A stretch of DNA of 16,387 bases from Bacteroidales bacterium (GTDB lineage Bacteria; Bacteroidota; Bacteroidia; Bacteroidales; VadinHA17), in NCBI GenBank assembly GCA_030692905.1, contig JAUYBT010000210.1:1-16387 (forward strand), given 5' to 3'. Position 1 is the first letter of the stretch. Each line of letters begins with the position of its first letter. The position numbers and the translations under genes were made by a program. Positions 6,845 to 14,064 of the stretch are shown here, one piece after another. Below the pieces are notes generated by a model that saw only the letters and a list, made by a program, of their open reading frames with translations, made no database searches and had not been told where the DNA came from.

Positions 6845-8200
6845 TTGCCTTTTGGCCTGACCCGGGAAGACTGCCATACTCTCATGACCTGCTGCATCAA
6901 CCGACTGTATTCCGAAGAAGTAATTATCCTTTGAATAGGGTAGTGTTATCTCATTGCCTGTAACAAAAATCTTCTTTTCCCAGAGAGGCTGATATGTCTC
7001 ACGCATGAGAATATAATAGCCTGCAGGTTTTATACCTTTTGCGGGAGACTCCCATTTCAAAGTAGTTTTATTTGTCAGTCCGCTTGTAACGATACCGCAA
7101 TTTACAGGTTCATATGGAGCGAGTGCAAGGTTGGCTATTGTTGCAAGATTTACTCCGGCATTTTTCCTCACATATTCATAATCAACATACTCGGGCAGGT
7201 CGCCCAGTTGAATTCCGTTCTCCACAGCAGGAATTTTATGTGTTCTGTCGTAGTTCTCATTGTATTCACAAATTCTGACCGCAGTAAATCCCTCCTGGCA
7301 GAAAGGTGAATGATCGCCGCCCCTGCCAAACCTGTCATTCCGGAAAACAAGGGTCACGTTCAGCTGATCCACATATTTTTCACCTGTCTCTTTGATATAT
7401 CGTGCAAGCTGACGGGCTTTACTGTCATTTTCCCCCGAAATGTATTTTCTTAACGATGCCATCTGCTCTGTTTCAAAAGCCGGAACTCCTTCACTGAAAA
7501 CCCTCACCCTCATATTATCATTGAGAAGAGTTTCGCTGGAACCACTGTTGCCAATCATATCGTTATTCAGCATTGCAATGATATTCCACTTTTCCTGCTT
7601 TGTTTTTGTTGCCATATATTTTGCACCATACAATCCATGTTCTTCCCCTGATACGGCCATAAATATTATTGTCGCCGAAAATTTCTTTGTTGACATTATT
7701 CTTACAAGTTCCAGTATTGTTGCAACACCTGATCCGTCATCATTTGCGCCCGGAGCAAAACCTGTATTGTCATTATCAAGTGCAGCACGTGAATCGAGAT
7801 GGGCGCTTATAATTATTATTCTATCGTCGTTTGGGTCAGTCCCTTTCAGGGTAGCCACGACATTCTTCAGTTTTATCTCTTGAGATATTCTTTGCCCCTG
7901 ACCACCAACTGTATATTCCTCAAATTTAACTTCAAGACGTCCACCGGAAACAGAAATGCTTTTTTCCATCTCTGTTTTTATCCAGTTCCATGCTGCGCCT
8001 ATACCTTTTGCAGGATCGTTCTGTTCGCTCAGGTTATGGCGTGTATGGAAACTTACCATCTTTCTGACATGTTGTTCTATTTTATCTTTCGAGATATCAT
8101 CAACCATCTTTTTTATTTCCGGATCACGATTGATAATTGTTTGAGCTCCTGATACATATACAAATGTCAATAAAACAAATGAGAATGCGATTCTTTTCAT
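6830..8200 (-). CDS. Secreted M28-family zinc metallopeptidase
   Basis: Predicted exported aminopeptidase/carboxypeptidase-like enzyme of 456 residues. The N-terminus MKRIAFSFVLLTFVYVSGAQ is a typical signal peptide, probably cleaved near residue 20. The M28 co-catalytic zinc site is complete: SAHLDS (H134, D136), GANDDGSG (D154/D155), SGEEHG (E186 catalytic, E187 ligand), NNDMIGN (D214) and GGDHSPF (H297). A C-terminal region of about 365-456 (LKWESPAKGIKPAGYYIL, then FFGIQSVDAAGHES) looks like a fibronectin type III-like beta domain. I choose the ATG at 8200 because it begins the signal peptide exactly; a TTG 13 codons upstream would put a basic extension before it. It starts 35 bases after sdhB on the same strand and could be read through from that operon. 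Its 3' end overlaps pepP by 15 bases. Substrate unknown. Confidence 0.88.
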   Translation of the reverse strand: MKRIAFSFVLLTFVYVSGAQTIINRDPEIKKMVDDISKDKIEQHVRKMVSFHTRHNLSEQNDPAKGIGAAWNWIKTEMEKSISVSGGRLEVKFEEYTVGGQGQRISQEIKLKNVVATLKGTDPNDDRIIIISAHLDSRAALDNDNTGFAPGANDDGSGVATILELVRIMSTKKFSATIIFMAVSGEEHGLYGAKYMATKTKQEKWNIIAMLNNDMIGNSGSSETLLNDNMRVRVFSEGVPAFETEQMASLRKYISGENDSKARQLARYIKETGEKYVDQLNVTLVFRNDRFGRGGDHSPFCQEGFTAVRICEYNENYDRTHKIPAVENGIQLGDLPEYVDYEYVRKNAGVNLATIANLALAPYEPVNCGIVTSGLTNKTTLKWESPAKGIKPAGYYILMRETYQPLWEKKIFVTGNEITLPYSKDNYFFGIQSVDAAGHESMAVFPGQAKRQSGTN

Positions 8201-8235
8201 AGAAATAGTTCTGATTTTGATAATTCGTGCCCTTT

Positions 8236-8970
8236 TCAATATGCTTTAAAATATTCCCTGTTTAGTCTTGCAATATTAGTCAGCTTGATCTGTTTAGGAC
8301 ATTCAGCTTCGCAGGCACCTGAATTTGAACAATTGCCAAAACCAACTTCATCCATTTTTTCAACCATAGCTTTCACCCGCTCTTTTGCCTCAATTCTACC
8401 CTGTGGTAAAAGAGCAAACTGAGAAATTTTAGCGGATACAAACAACATTGCTGAGGCATTTTTACAGGCAGCTACACAGGCGCCGCACCCGATGCAAATA
8501 GCCGAATCAAAGGCATCGTCTGATTTTTTCTTCCGGATAAGAATTGAATTGGCTTCAGGTGCTGCCCCGGTATTCACGGAAATGAATCCCCCGGCTATCT
8601 GGATCTTATCAAAAGCCGCTCTGTCTACAATAAGGTCCTTGATTACAGGGAAGGGCTTTGCTCTCCATGGTTCAATCCATATTGTATCTCCTTCCTTGAA
8701 ATATCTCATGGAGAGGTGGCATGTAGTGATTGCAGGAACCGGCCCGTGAGGATGTCCGTTTATGTACATTCCGCACGAGCCGCAGATCCCTTCGCGACAA
8801 TCGTGGTCGAAAGCCACCGGATCCTTATCCTCTTCAACAAGTTTTTTATTAAGAGAATCGAGCATCTCGAGGAATGCCATCTCAGGAGATACATTATCCA
8901 TCTTATATATTACAAAAGTACCCTTTGCTTTAGCATTTTTTTGACGCCATATCTTAAGTGTGAGCTTCAT
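8236..8970 (-). CDS. sdhB: Succinate dehydrogenase/fumarate reductase iron-sulfur subunit
   Basis: Electron-transfer subunit that passes electrons between the flavoprotein (next gene upstream) and the haem cytochrome b. The 244 residues carry the [2Fe-2S] ligands C58, C63, C66 and C84 (CREGICGSCG … TTC) in a plant-ferredoxin-like domain, then a ferredoxin domain with C159, C162, C165, C169 (CIGCGACVAAC) and C214, C220, C224 (CSNSGACEAEC). In the usual arrangement C159/C162/C165/C224 hold [4Fe-4S] and C169/C214/C220 hold [3Fe-4S]; I infer this from the family. The ATG at 8970 is preceded by a 63-base gap after sdhA that contains an octamer tandem array. Whether the enzyme runs as dehydrogenase or fumarate reductase cannot be told from sequence; the fermentative Bacteroidales parallel favours fumarate reduction. 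Confidence 0.95.
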   Translation of the reverse strand: MKLTLKIWRQKNAKAKGTFVIYKMDNVSPEMAFLEMLDSLNKKLVEEDKDPVAFDHDCREGICGSCGMYINGHPHGPVPAITTCHLSMRYFKEGDTIWIEPWRAKPFPVIKDLIVDRAAFDKIQIAGGFISVNTGAAPEANSILIRKKKSDDAFDSAICIGCGACVAACKNASAMLFVSAKISQFALLPQGRIEAKERVKAMVEKMDEVGFGNCSNSGACEAECPKQIKLTNIARLNREYFKAY

Positions 8971-8984
8971 ATTCTGTTTATTTT

Positions 8985-9032
8985 GTTATGTCGTTATTTT
9001 GTTATGTCGTTATGCCGTTATGCCTTTGCGCC
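8985..9032. repeat. 8-bp tandem array, unit GTTATGYC, between sdhA and sdhB
   Basis: Six consecutive octamers can be read from 8985: GTTATGTC, GTTATTTT, GTTATGTC, GTTATGCC, GTTATGCC and TTTGCGCC. Units 1 and 3 are identical, units 4 and 5 are identical, and the last is degenerate. Seen another way, a 16-base repeat occurs twice (8980-8995 and 8996-9011). The array fills most of the 63 bases between the sdhA stop and the sdhB start and would be transcribed in the operon mRNA. Confidence 0.8.
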
Positions 9033-9033
9033 T

Positions 9034-10953
9034 TTACTTATAGCTTCTCACCTTCATCTCAACCTCCTCAAACTTCAGCTCCTCCTTATGCATTATATAA
9101 GGCTTCCCTTCACCTGCATATTCCCAGGCAGCCACATAAGTATACTTTTCATCGTTTCTAAGGGCTTCGCCATCCGGAGTCTGAAATTCCTCCCTGAAAT
9201 GTGCCCCGCACGACTCATTTCTGTTAAGGGCATCAGTTACAAGAAGCTCGGCGAGTTCAAAATAGTCAGCGACCCTGCCTGCCTTCTCAAGTTCCATGTT
9301 AAGTTCACTGTATGTTCCTGGCACAATAAGATCTCTCCAGAATTCTTCCTTAAGCTCCCTTATCAGTACAAGTGCTTTCTTAAGTCCTTCCTCGTTTCTT
9401 ATCATTCCGCAATAGTCCCACATTATCTTACCCAAACGCTTATGAAATGATGATGCGGTTTGTTTTCCTTTTATTGAAATAAGTTTATTGAGTCTTTCGA
9501 CTACAGCTTTTTCAGTCTCTTCGAATTCAGGTTTATCGGTAGAGATTTTCGGAACACGTATTTCATCGGCCAGGTAATTATTTATTGTATTTGGAAGAAT
9601 AAAATATCCGTCACCTGAAGCCTGCATCAGAGAACTCGCTCCAAGACGGTTTGCTCCATGATCCGAGAAGTTAACTTCACCTATCGCATAAAGTCCGGGT
9701 ATTGTGGTCATCAGTTCATAATCAACCCATAATCCGCCCATGGTGTAATGGCCGGCCGGGTAGATGCGCATCGGCTCTTCATACGGGTCAATCCCTGTGA
9801 TGGTTTTGTACATTTCGAAGAGGTTACCGTATTTGTTCTCGATAGCCTTCTTCCCCTGTTTCTTTATAGAATCCCTGAAATCAAGATTAACCGCGAGTCC
9901 TGTTTCACCAACACCAAAACCTGCATCGCAACGTTCCTTGGTTGCCCTGGAGGCAACATCCCTCGGTACAAGGTTTCCGAAAGCGGGGTACCTTCTTTCA
10001 AGAAAATAGTCTCTATCTTCTTCAGGTATCTCGTTTGCTGCTCTATCCTCACCTTTGGTTTTGGGAACCCAAACGCGTCCGTCATTACGGAGTGATTCCG
10101 ACATAAGCGTCAGTTTTGACTGGAACTCGTTCAACTGAGGAACACAGGTAGGATGTATCTGGACAAAGCTCGGGTTGGCAAAAAAGGCTCCTTTTTTATG
10201 TGCCTTCCATGCTGCGGATGCATTTGAGTTGACAGCAAGTGTTGACATGTAATAAATTGTACCATAACCTCCGGTGGCGAGTACAACCGCATGTGCAGCA
10301 TGTCTTTCAATTTCGCCTGTAAGAAGGTTGCGGGCAATAATTCCGCGTGCCTTTCCATCAATTAAAACAAGATCAAGCATCTCACGTCTGGGGTACATAG
10401 TCACATTACCATTTTTAATCTGCCTGTTCAGGGAAGAATAGGCCCCCAGCAGACACTGTTGACCTGTCTGTCCACTGGAATAAAAGGTCCTGGACACCTG
10501 TACTCCCCCGAAAGAACGGGTATTGAGTGTCCCTCCATAATCGCGTGCAAAGGGCACTCCAAGAGCAGTATAATGGTCAATTACTTCATTGCTTACTTCA
10601 GCTGCCCTGTAAACATTTCCTTCGCGGGCCCTGTAATCGCCACCCTTGATCATATCATAAAACAGGCGATAAATACTATCACCGTCGCCCTGATAGTTTT
10701 TTGCTGCATTTATCCCGCCCTGGGCTGCAACGGAATGTGCTCTTCGCGGGGAGTCCTGGTAACAGAAGTTTTTCACACTGTATCCCAGTTCACCGAGCGC
10801 TGAGGCAGCTCCTGCTCCCGACAATCCGGTACCAATGACAATTATTTCAAGCTTCTTCTTGTTTGCCGGGTTAACCAGTTTAACAGAAGCTTTATATTTT
10901 GTCCATTTCTGTGCCAGTGGACCATCGGGTATCTTTGAAATTAGTTTTACCAT
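9034..10953 (-). CDS. sdhA: Succinate dehydrogenase/fumarate reductase flavoprotein subunit
   Basis: FAD subunit where succinate and fumarate are interconverted. 639 residues, a usual size for the Bacteroidota enzyme. Visible: dinucleotide-binding motif VIGTGLSGAGAASALGELG (39-57); RRAHSVAAQGGINAA with H73, the expected site of covalent FAD attachment; a FVQIHPTC segment; and DHGANRLGASSLMQA with the active-site Arg in the C-terminal half, followed by the helical capping domain ending MKVRSYK. The start is the ATG at 10953, 20 bases after the sdhC stop. The frame stays open upstream to 11148, but that stretch overlaps sdhC out of frame and does not look like an Sdh N-terminus. Middle gene of sdhC-sdhA-sdhB; no separate promoter is evident, so it is probably expressed from upstream of sdhC. 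Confidence 0.95.
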   Translation of the reverse strand: MVKLISKIPDGPLAQKWTKYKASVKLVNPANKKKLEIIVIGTGLSGAGAASALGELGYSVKNFCYQDSPRRAHSVAAQGGINAAKNYQGDGDSIYRLFYDMIKGGDYRAREGNVYRAAEVSNEVIDHYTALGVPFARDYGGTLNTRSFGGVQVSRTFYSSGQTGQQCLLGAYSSLNRQIKNGNVTMYPRREMLDLVLIDGKARGIIARNLLTGEIERHAAHAVVLATGGYGTIYYMSTLAVNSNASAAWKAHKKGAFFANPSFVQIHPTCVPQLNEFQSKLTLMSESLRNDGRVWVPKTKGEDRAANEIPEEDRDYFLERRYPAFGNLVPRDVASRATKERCDAGFGVGETGLAVNLDFRDSIKKQGKKAIENKYGNLFEMYKTITGIDPYEEPMRIYPAGHYTMGGLWVDYELMTTIPGLYAIGEVNFSDHGANRLGASSLMQASGDGYFILPNTINNYLADEIRVPKISTDKPEFEETEKAVVERLNKLISIKGKQTASSFHKRLGKIMWDYCGMIRNEEGLKKALVLIRELKEEFWRDLIVPGTYSELNMELEKAGRVADYFELAELLVTDALNRNESCGAHFREEFQTPDGEALRNDEKYTYVAAWEYAGEGKPYIMHKEELKFEEVEMKVRSYK

Positions 10954-10973
10954 GATTGTATTTTTTTTCTGAT

Positions 10974-11618
10974 CTACCTGAAAAGCCATAAAGTGATTGA
11001 GATAAAAGCAAAACCTGCCGGGAGTACGATTGCATAGATCAGTGCAACCACTTTGACTACCGGAGTCCATAATCTGTGATTCAGACCAAATGTCTGGAAA
11101 GCTGAAGAGAAGGCATGGTAAAGGTGAAAACCAAGCAGTGAAAAACAAACAAGATAAATATAATTATATGCAGGGATCTTAAAAAGGTTATGCGCAAGAG
11201 AATAAAAATCTTCCGGATTCCCGGCGACTAATCCCAGTTTGACGAAGTAAAAATTGAAAAAATGCAGGACAAGAAAGGTGAAGATTGAAGCCCCTGTCCA
11301 GATCATGAACCTTGAGAAAAATGATGTTTCTGATTTGTTGCCGCTGACATAACCAACCGGGCGGGCTAGCCAGTTCTGGATCTGAAGGAAAATGCCCCAG
11401 CCAATATGAATAAGTATCGCTCCGATCAGAGCAATCTCAATTATTTTTACTAACGGAAATGTTGCCATGAAATGTGCAGCTTCGTTAAAAGGTTCAGGGT
11501 CACTTTTAAGCAACATCAGGTTGATAATAAGATGAACCGGTAAAAAAGTGAGTAAGAACAAACCGGCTAAAGCCATCACAAATTTCTTGGAAATGGAGGA
11601 AAACAAAACTTTACTCAT
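10974..11618 (-). CDS. sdhC: Succinate dehydrogenase/fumarate reductase cytochrome b subunit (type B, b558 family)
   Basis: Membrane anchor of 214 residues carrying two haems b and the quinone site. Five hydrophobic segments lie at about residues 12-36, 57-81, 104-126, 151-171 and 186-211. Histidines H29, H71, H119 and H165 sit in helices I-IV with spacing close to the four haem ligands of Bacillus subtilis SdhC (H28, H70, H113, H155), supporting a di-haem type B enzyme with one anchor; no separate sdhD is present. First gene of the minus-strand operon; ATG at 11618. The di-haem type is found both in menaquinone-dependent succinate dehydrogenases and in Wolinella-type fumarate reductases, so direction is undecided. 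A candidate -7 promoter element lies 51-58 bases upstream. Confidence 0.93.
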   Translation of the reverse strand: MSKVLFSSISKKFVMALAGLFLLTFLPVHLIINLMLLKSDPEPFNEAAHFMATFPLVKIIEIALIGAILIHIGWGIFLQIQNWLARPVGYVSGNKSETSFFSRFMIWTGASIFTFLVLHFFNFYFVKLGLVAGNPEDFYSLAHNLFKIPAYNYIYLVCFSLLGFHLYHAFSSAFQTFGLNHRLWTPVVKVVALIYAIVLPAGFAFISITLWLFR

Positions 11619-11668
11619 TGGTTATGAAATGTTTATAGGTTATCTTTTAGCCAAGCAAAGGAAGTTTA

Positions 11669-11676
11669 CAAAATTA
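11669..11676 (-). promoter_or_regulatory. Candidate -7 element for sdhCAB (TAATTTTG)
   Basis: Read on the minus strand, 11676-11669 is TAATTTTG, a perfect TAnnTTTG match. Transcription would start near 11662, with about 43 bases of leader before the sdhC ATG at 11618. No clear TTTG occurs at the -33 position, where the sequence is AT-rich. It lies in the only sizeable gap upstream of the operon. Confidence 0.4.
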
Positions 11677-11803
11677 ATTTTATTAAATCAGAATTACATT
11701 TTTACTAACATGCTAATTATCACAAAATATCAGAAGGATTTTAGACAGAATTTATAATTTAATTTGAGTATCTGCATATATTAATAAAGATCTTCCCGAC
11801 AAC

Positions 11804-11831
11804 CGTAAGTCGTGCGTAGTTTGTCGTGAGT
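11804..11831. repeat. 7-bp tandem array, unit CGTNNGT, 3' of the S41 protease gene
   Basis: Four consecutive heptamers run CGTAAGT, CGTGCGT, AGTTTGT, CGTGAGT and end one base before the reverse-strand stop codon at 11833. Three units share CGTNNGT; the third is degenerate. It lies in the 214-base gap between the end of the protease gene and the start of sdhC. A 6-bp inverted repeat (CGACAA 11797-11802, TTGTCG 11821-11826) overlaps it. Confidence 0.6.
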
Positions 11832-11832
11832 C

Positions 11833-13431
11833 TTATTTTTTCAGGAAGTCAATCGCGTATTTGAGTGTTGTATCGATTCCCTCCCAGATTGGATAAAATC
11901 CTTTATTATCGAGTATGTTACGGGCAACATAGGCCTTAATCTGAGTATGAATGATATCTCCGGAAGTTTTTAAACCAACGGGATCTTTTTGAATGCCGTT
12001 TGCTGCCGCATACTGCACAAACTGATCGAGCAGGGTCTGTTTGTCAAGAAATTTTTCCATCTCACCCGATTCGGTAAATTTCTTTAATAACTCCCTGTTC
12101 TTCTCAGTATACTTCAGCGCAAATCTGTTAATAAGAGATCTGACTTTGAGGAAATAGGGTGATACTCCGGAAGTGTCGACTGGTACAAACTTATCGGGCA
12201 TTATTCCCCCGCCACCATAAACAGTGCGTCCGCCGGGAGTAGTAAATTTCAGAGAGTCAGAAAAATGGATACTGTCTGAAACTTCAAATTCACGTCTGAT
12301 ATATCTTTCATTCAGATCATCGTAATATTCATCAAATCCATTATTATACGGTTTTTGTATCGATCTGCCGGTGGGTGTATAATAACGGGCTATTGTAAGC
12401 CGCATCCCTGAGCCATCTGCAAATGGGATAGGCTCCTGTACCAATCCTTTACCGAACGATCGTCGCCCTATAATCGTTCCACGGTCGTTATCCTGAATTG
12501 CTCCTGCCAGAATCTCACTGGCCGAAGCACTCCATTCATCGATCAGAACAACAAGGGCGCCTGTTTCAAATTCTCCCTTGCCGGTTGCCTTTGCTTCACT
12601 TCGTGGCTGAGTACGTCCTTTTGTATAAACAATCAGCTGCCCTGCCTTAAGGAATTGATTTGAAATCTGAATAGCAGCTTCCATGATTCCGCCTGAGTTG
12701 CCGCGCAGGTCGAGTATAAGGCTGGTCATTCCCTTACCTTTAAGATCCCTGAGCCCTTTCATGAACTCATCAAAGGTTGTCATGGCAAAATTGTTGATCC
12801 TTAAGTATCCGGTCTGTTCGTTAACCATGTAATCAACATCAACGCTATACATTGGAATCTTGTCGCGGGTGATCTCGAATGGTAACAATTCTTTGTGCCC
12901 GCTGCGAAGGATTTTTATTTTTACTATTGTTCCCTTCGGGCCTTTAAGCATCCCCATAACTTTTTGATCGCTTATGTTTTTGCCTGCAACAAGTGAATCA
13001 TTTATGTATAAGATCTTATCTCCGGGCAGCAGATCCAGTTTTTCAGAAGGGCCTCCCGGAATAGTGCTTATCACCATAATAGTATCAGTAAGCATATTGA
13101 ATGAAATACCAATACCCTCAAAGTTCCCCTGCAATGGTTCATTGGCACGTGCAAGATCTTTTGCCGGAATGTATACAGAATGCGGATCAAGCTTTTTAAG
13201 TATAGCCGGGATAGCGGTTTCAACCAGATCATTACGGTTCACTGAATCAACATAGTTAGATTCAATAATATTCAGGATGCTGTTCAATTTATCATTTCTT
13301 GACCTGATATTTGAATGTAGCAGTAAGTCATTCTTTCCGGGGAGATATTTGCCAATGAAAATACCTAAGGCAAGTGATAATGCAAGCATCATAGGAAGAA
13401 AAACACTCCTTTTTGAGTTATTGTAGTTCAT
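11833..13431 (-). CDS. C-terminal processing peptidase, S41 family
   Basis: Serine protease of the CtpA/Prc type that cleaves near the C-terminus of exported proteins. 532 residues: an N-terminal membrane anchor or signal (about 10-30, VFLPMMLALSLALGIFIG), a PDZ domain (about 95-185, with GIGISF and LLPGDKI), and the S41 catalytic core containing LDLRGNSGG (240-248), WSASASEILAGA (nucleophile S303) and GRRSFGKG (K328). The Ser-Lys spacing of 25 equals that of plant D1 protease as I recall it (S372/K397). A 120-residue C-terminal region follows. The chosen ATG at 13431 begins a clean anchor sequence; a TTG seven codons upstream is in frame but inside the preceding gene. The start overlaps the dCMP deaminase stop by 14 bases, which suggests translational coupling. 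It probably acts in the periplasm. Confidence 0.92.
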   Translation of the reverse strand: MNYNNSKRSVFLPMMLALSLALGIFIGKYLPGKNDLLLHSNIRSRNDKLNSILNIIESNYVDSVNRNDLVETAIPAILKKLDPHSVYIPAKDLARANEPLQGNFEGIGISFNMLTDTIMVISTIPGGPSEKLDLLPGDKILYINDSLVAGKNISDQKVMGMLKGPKGTIVKIKILRSGHKELLPFEITRDKIPMYSVDVDYMVNEQTGYLRINNFAMTTFDEFMKGLRDLKGKGMTSLILDLRGNSGGIMEAAIQISNQFLKAGQLIVYTKGRTQPRSEAKATGKGEFETGALVVLIDEWSASASEILAGAIQDNDRGTIIGRRSFGKGLVQEPIPFADGSGMRLTIARYYTPTGRSIQKPYNNGFDEYYDDLNERYIRREFEVSDSIHFSDSLKFTTPGGRTVYGGGGIMPDKFVPVDTSGVSPYFLKVRSLINRFALKYTEKNRELLKKFTESGEMEKFLDKQTLLDQFVQYAAANGIQKDPVGLKTSGDIIHTQIKAYVARNILDNKGFYPIWEGIDTTLKYAIDFLKK

Positions 13432-13888
13432 AAATATCTTTTTCGGGGTCAATAAATACCAATTCTATTCCGGCTCGTTTCAGAAGTTCAAGTCCATCGG
13501 TTATACGATAGCGGTTGCAATATACTACCCTTTTGATGCCTGACTGGATTATCAGTTTAGAGCACTCCATGCAGGGAGAAGTTGTAACATAAAGTGTTGA
13601 GTCTTCGCTCGAGTTATTCGATTTGGCTACCTTGGTAATTGCATTTGCTTCGGCATGCAAAACGTATGGTTTTGTAATATTGTTTTCATCTTCACATACA
13701 TTTTCAAAGCCGGAAGGAGTTCCGTTATAGCCATCGGAAATGATCATCTTTCCCTTTACGATCAGAGCTCCGACCTGCCGTCTGATACAGTAAGAATTCT
13801 GTGCCCAGATAAGAGCCATCTCAAGATAGCGCTTGTCGAACATAATCTGTTTTTCGCCATAAGGCTTTATAACTTCTTTACCTGACAT
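13418..13888 (-). CDS. dCMP deaminase / ComEB-type cytidine-deoxycytidylate deaminase
   Basis: Zinc enzyme that converts dCMP to dUMP for thymidylate synthesis. With the ATG at 13888 it has 156 residues. Zinc and catalytic residues are present: HAEAN (H78, E80) and SPCMEC (C106, C109); the substrate-loop sequence ISDGYNGTPSGFENVCED (50-67) is characteristic of dCMP deaminases. Other starts in the same frame are ATGs at 13924 and 13843 and a GTG at 13951; I prefer 13888 because homologues as I remember them have a short basic N-terminus before FDKRYLEMA, but 13924 would fit the candidate promoter better. The 3' end overlaps the S41 protease start by 14 bases. It diverges from the ars-type operon, sharing the gap that holds both promoters. 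Confidence 0.9.
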   Translation of the reverse strand: MSGKEVIKPYGEKQIMFDKRYLEMALIWAQNSYCIRRQVGALIVKGKMIISDGYNGTPSGFENVCEDENNITKPYVLHAEANAITKVAKSNNSSEDSTLYVTTSPCMECSKLIIQSGIKRVVYCNRYRITDGLELLKRAGIELVFIDPEKDIYELQ

Positions 13889-13955
13889 TTTAACCAGATA
13901 CTTTTCCGGATTATTAAAGCGCATAAAGATAATTATTTTTAAATGTTTCACTAAT

Positions 13956-13990
13956 CAAAACTAAGAATGCCAGATTAAAAGCTTTTCAAA
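13956..13990 (-). promoter_or_regulatory. Candidate promoter for dCMP deaminase-S41 protease pair
   Basis: On the minus strand, TTTG at 13990-13987 is followed after 23 bases by TAGTTTTG at 13963-13956, a perfect TAnnTTTG match. The spacing is at the long end of the 17-23 range reported for Bacteroidota. The expected transcription start is near 13949. This would give a 25-base leader to the ATG at 13924 or 61 bases to that at 13888. Confidence 0.4.
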
Positions 13991-14006
13991 AAATCATATT
14001 ATACCA

Positions 14007-14035
14007 TTTGATTAATAGAAATTTTTGTAATTTTG
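14007..14035 (+). promoter_or_regulatory. Candidate promoter of the arsR operon
   Basis: TTTG at 14007-14010 and a perfect TAnnTTTG box (TAATTTTG, 14028-14035) are separated by 17 bases, the short end of the Bacteroidota range. The transcription start would fall near 14042, inside the 18-bp inverted repeat at 14036-14053, and the leader before the arsR ATG at 14065 would be only about 23 bases. This placement is what an autoregulated repressor promoter should look like. Confidence 0.55.
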
Positions 14036-14053
14036 TTTCGTTATTTGACGAAA
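14036..14053. promoter_or_regulatory. Putative ArsR operator, TTTCGT-6-ACGAAA
   Basis: TTTCGT (14036-14041) and ACGAAA (14048-14053) are exact reverse complements around the 6-base spacer TATTTG. The repeat begins directly after the -7 box and covers the expected transcription start. Position, size and dyad symmetry fit an ArsR/SmtB-family operator; binding by the adjacent ArsR is inferred. Confidence 0.55.
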
Positions 14054-14064
14054 TACTAAATGGT

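Noticed and set aside
7440..7883. Plus-strand open frame with hydrophobic stretches opposite the M28 peptidase
   Set aside because: Antisense to the zinc-site region of the peptidase; hydrophobicity arises from the complementary codons.
8980..9032. CRISPR-like array
   Set aside because: Units are 8 bases with no spacers; a simple tandem repeat.
8716..9450. Plus-strand open frame of 244 codons across sdhB, the octamer array and sdhA
   Set aside because: It runs antisense through two clear genes and a repeat; the product has no coherent domain.
10954..11148. N-terminal extension of SdhA by 65 residues
   Set aside because: The extension overlaps sdhC out of frame and lacks Sdh character; the ATG at 10953 gives the expected length and spacing.
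9034..11618. Assignment as fumarate reductase only (frdCAB)
   Set aside because: Sequence motifs do not separate succinate oxidation from fumarate reduction in di-haem type B enzymes, so I kept the neutral sdh names.
11797..11826. CGACAA/TTGTCG inverted repeat as a terminator for the S41 protease gene
   Set aside because: Only six pairs with an 18-base loop and no U-run downstream on the minus strand; it is better explained as part of the heptamer array.
14008..14064. N-terminal extension of ArsR from a TTG
   Set aside because: It would translate the promoter -7 box and the operator dyad; the ATG at 14065 gives the normal size.
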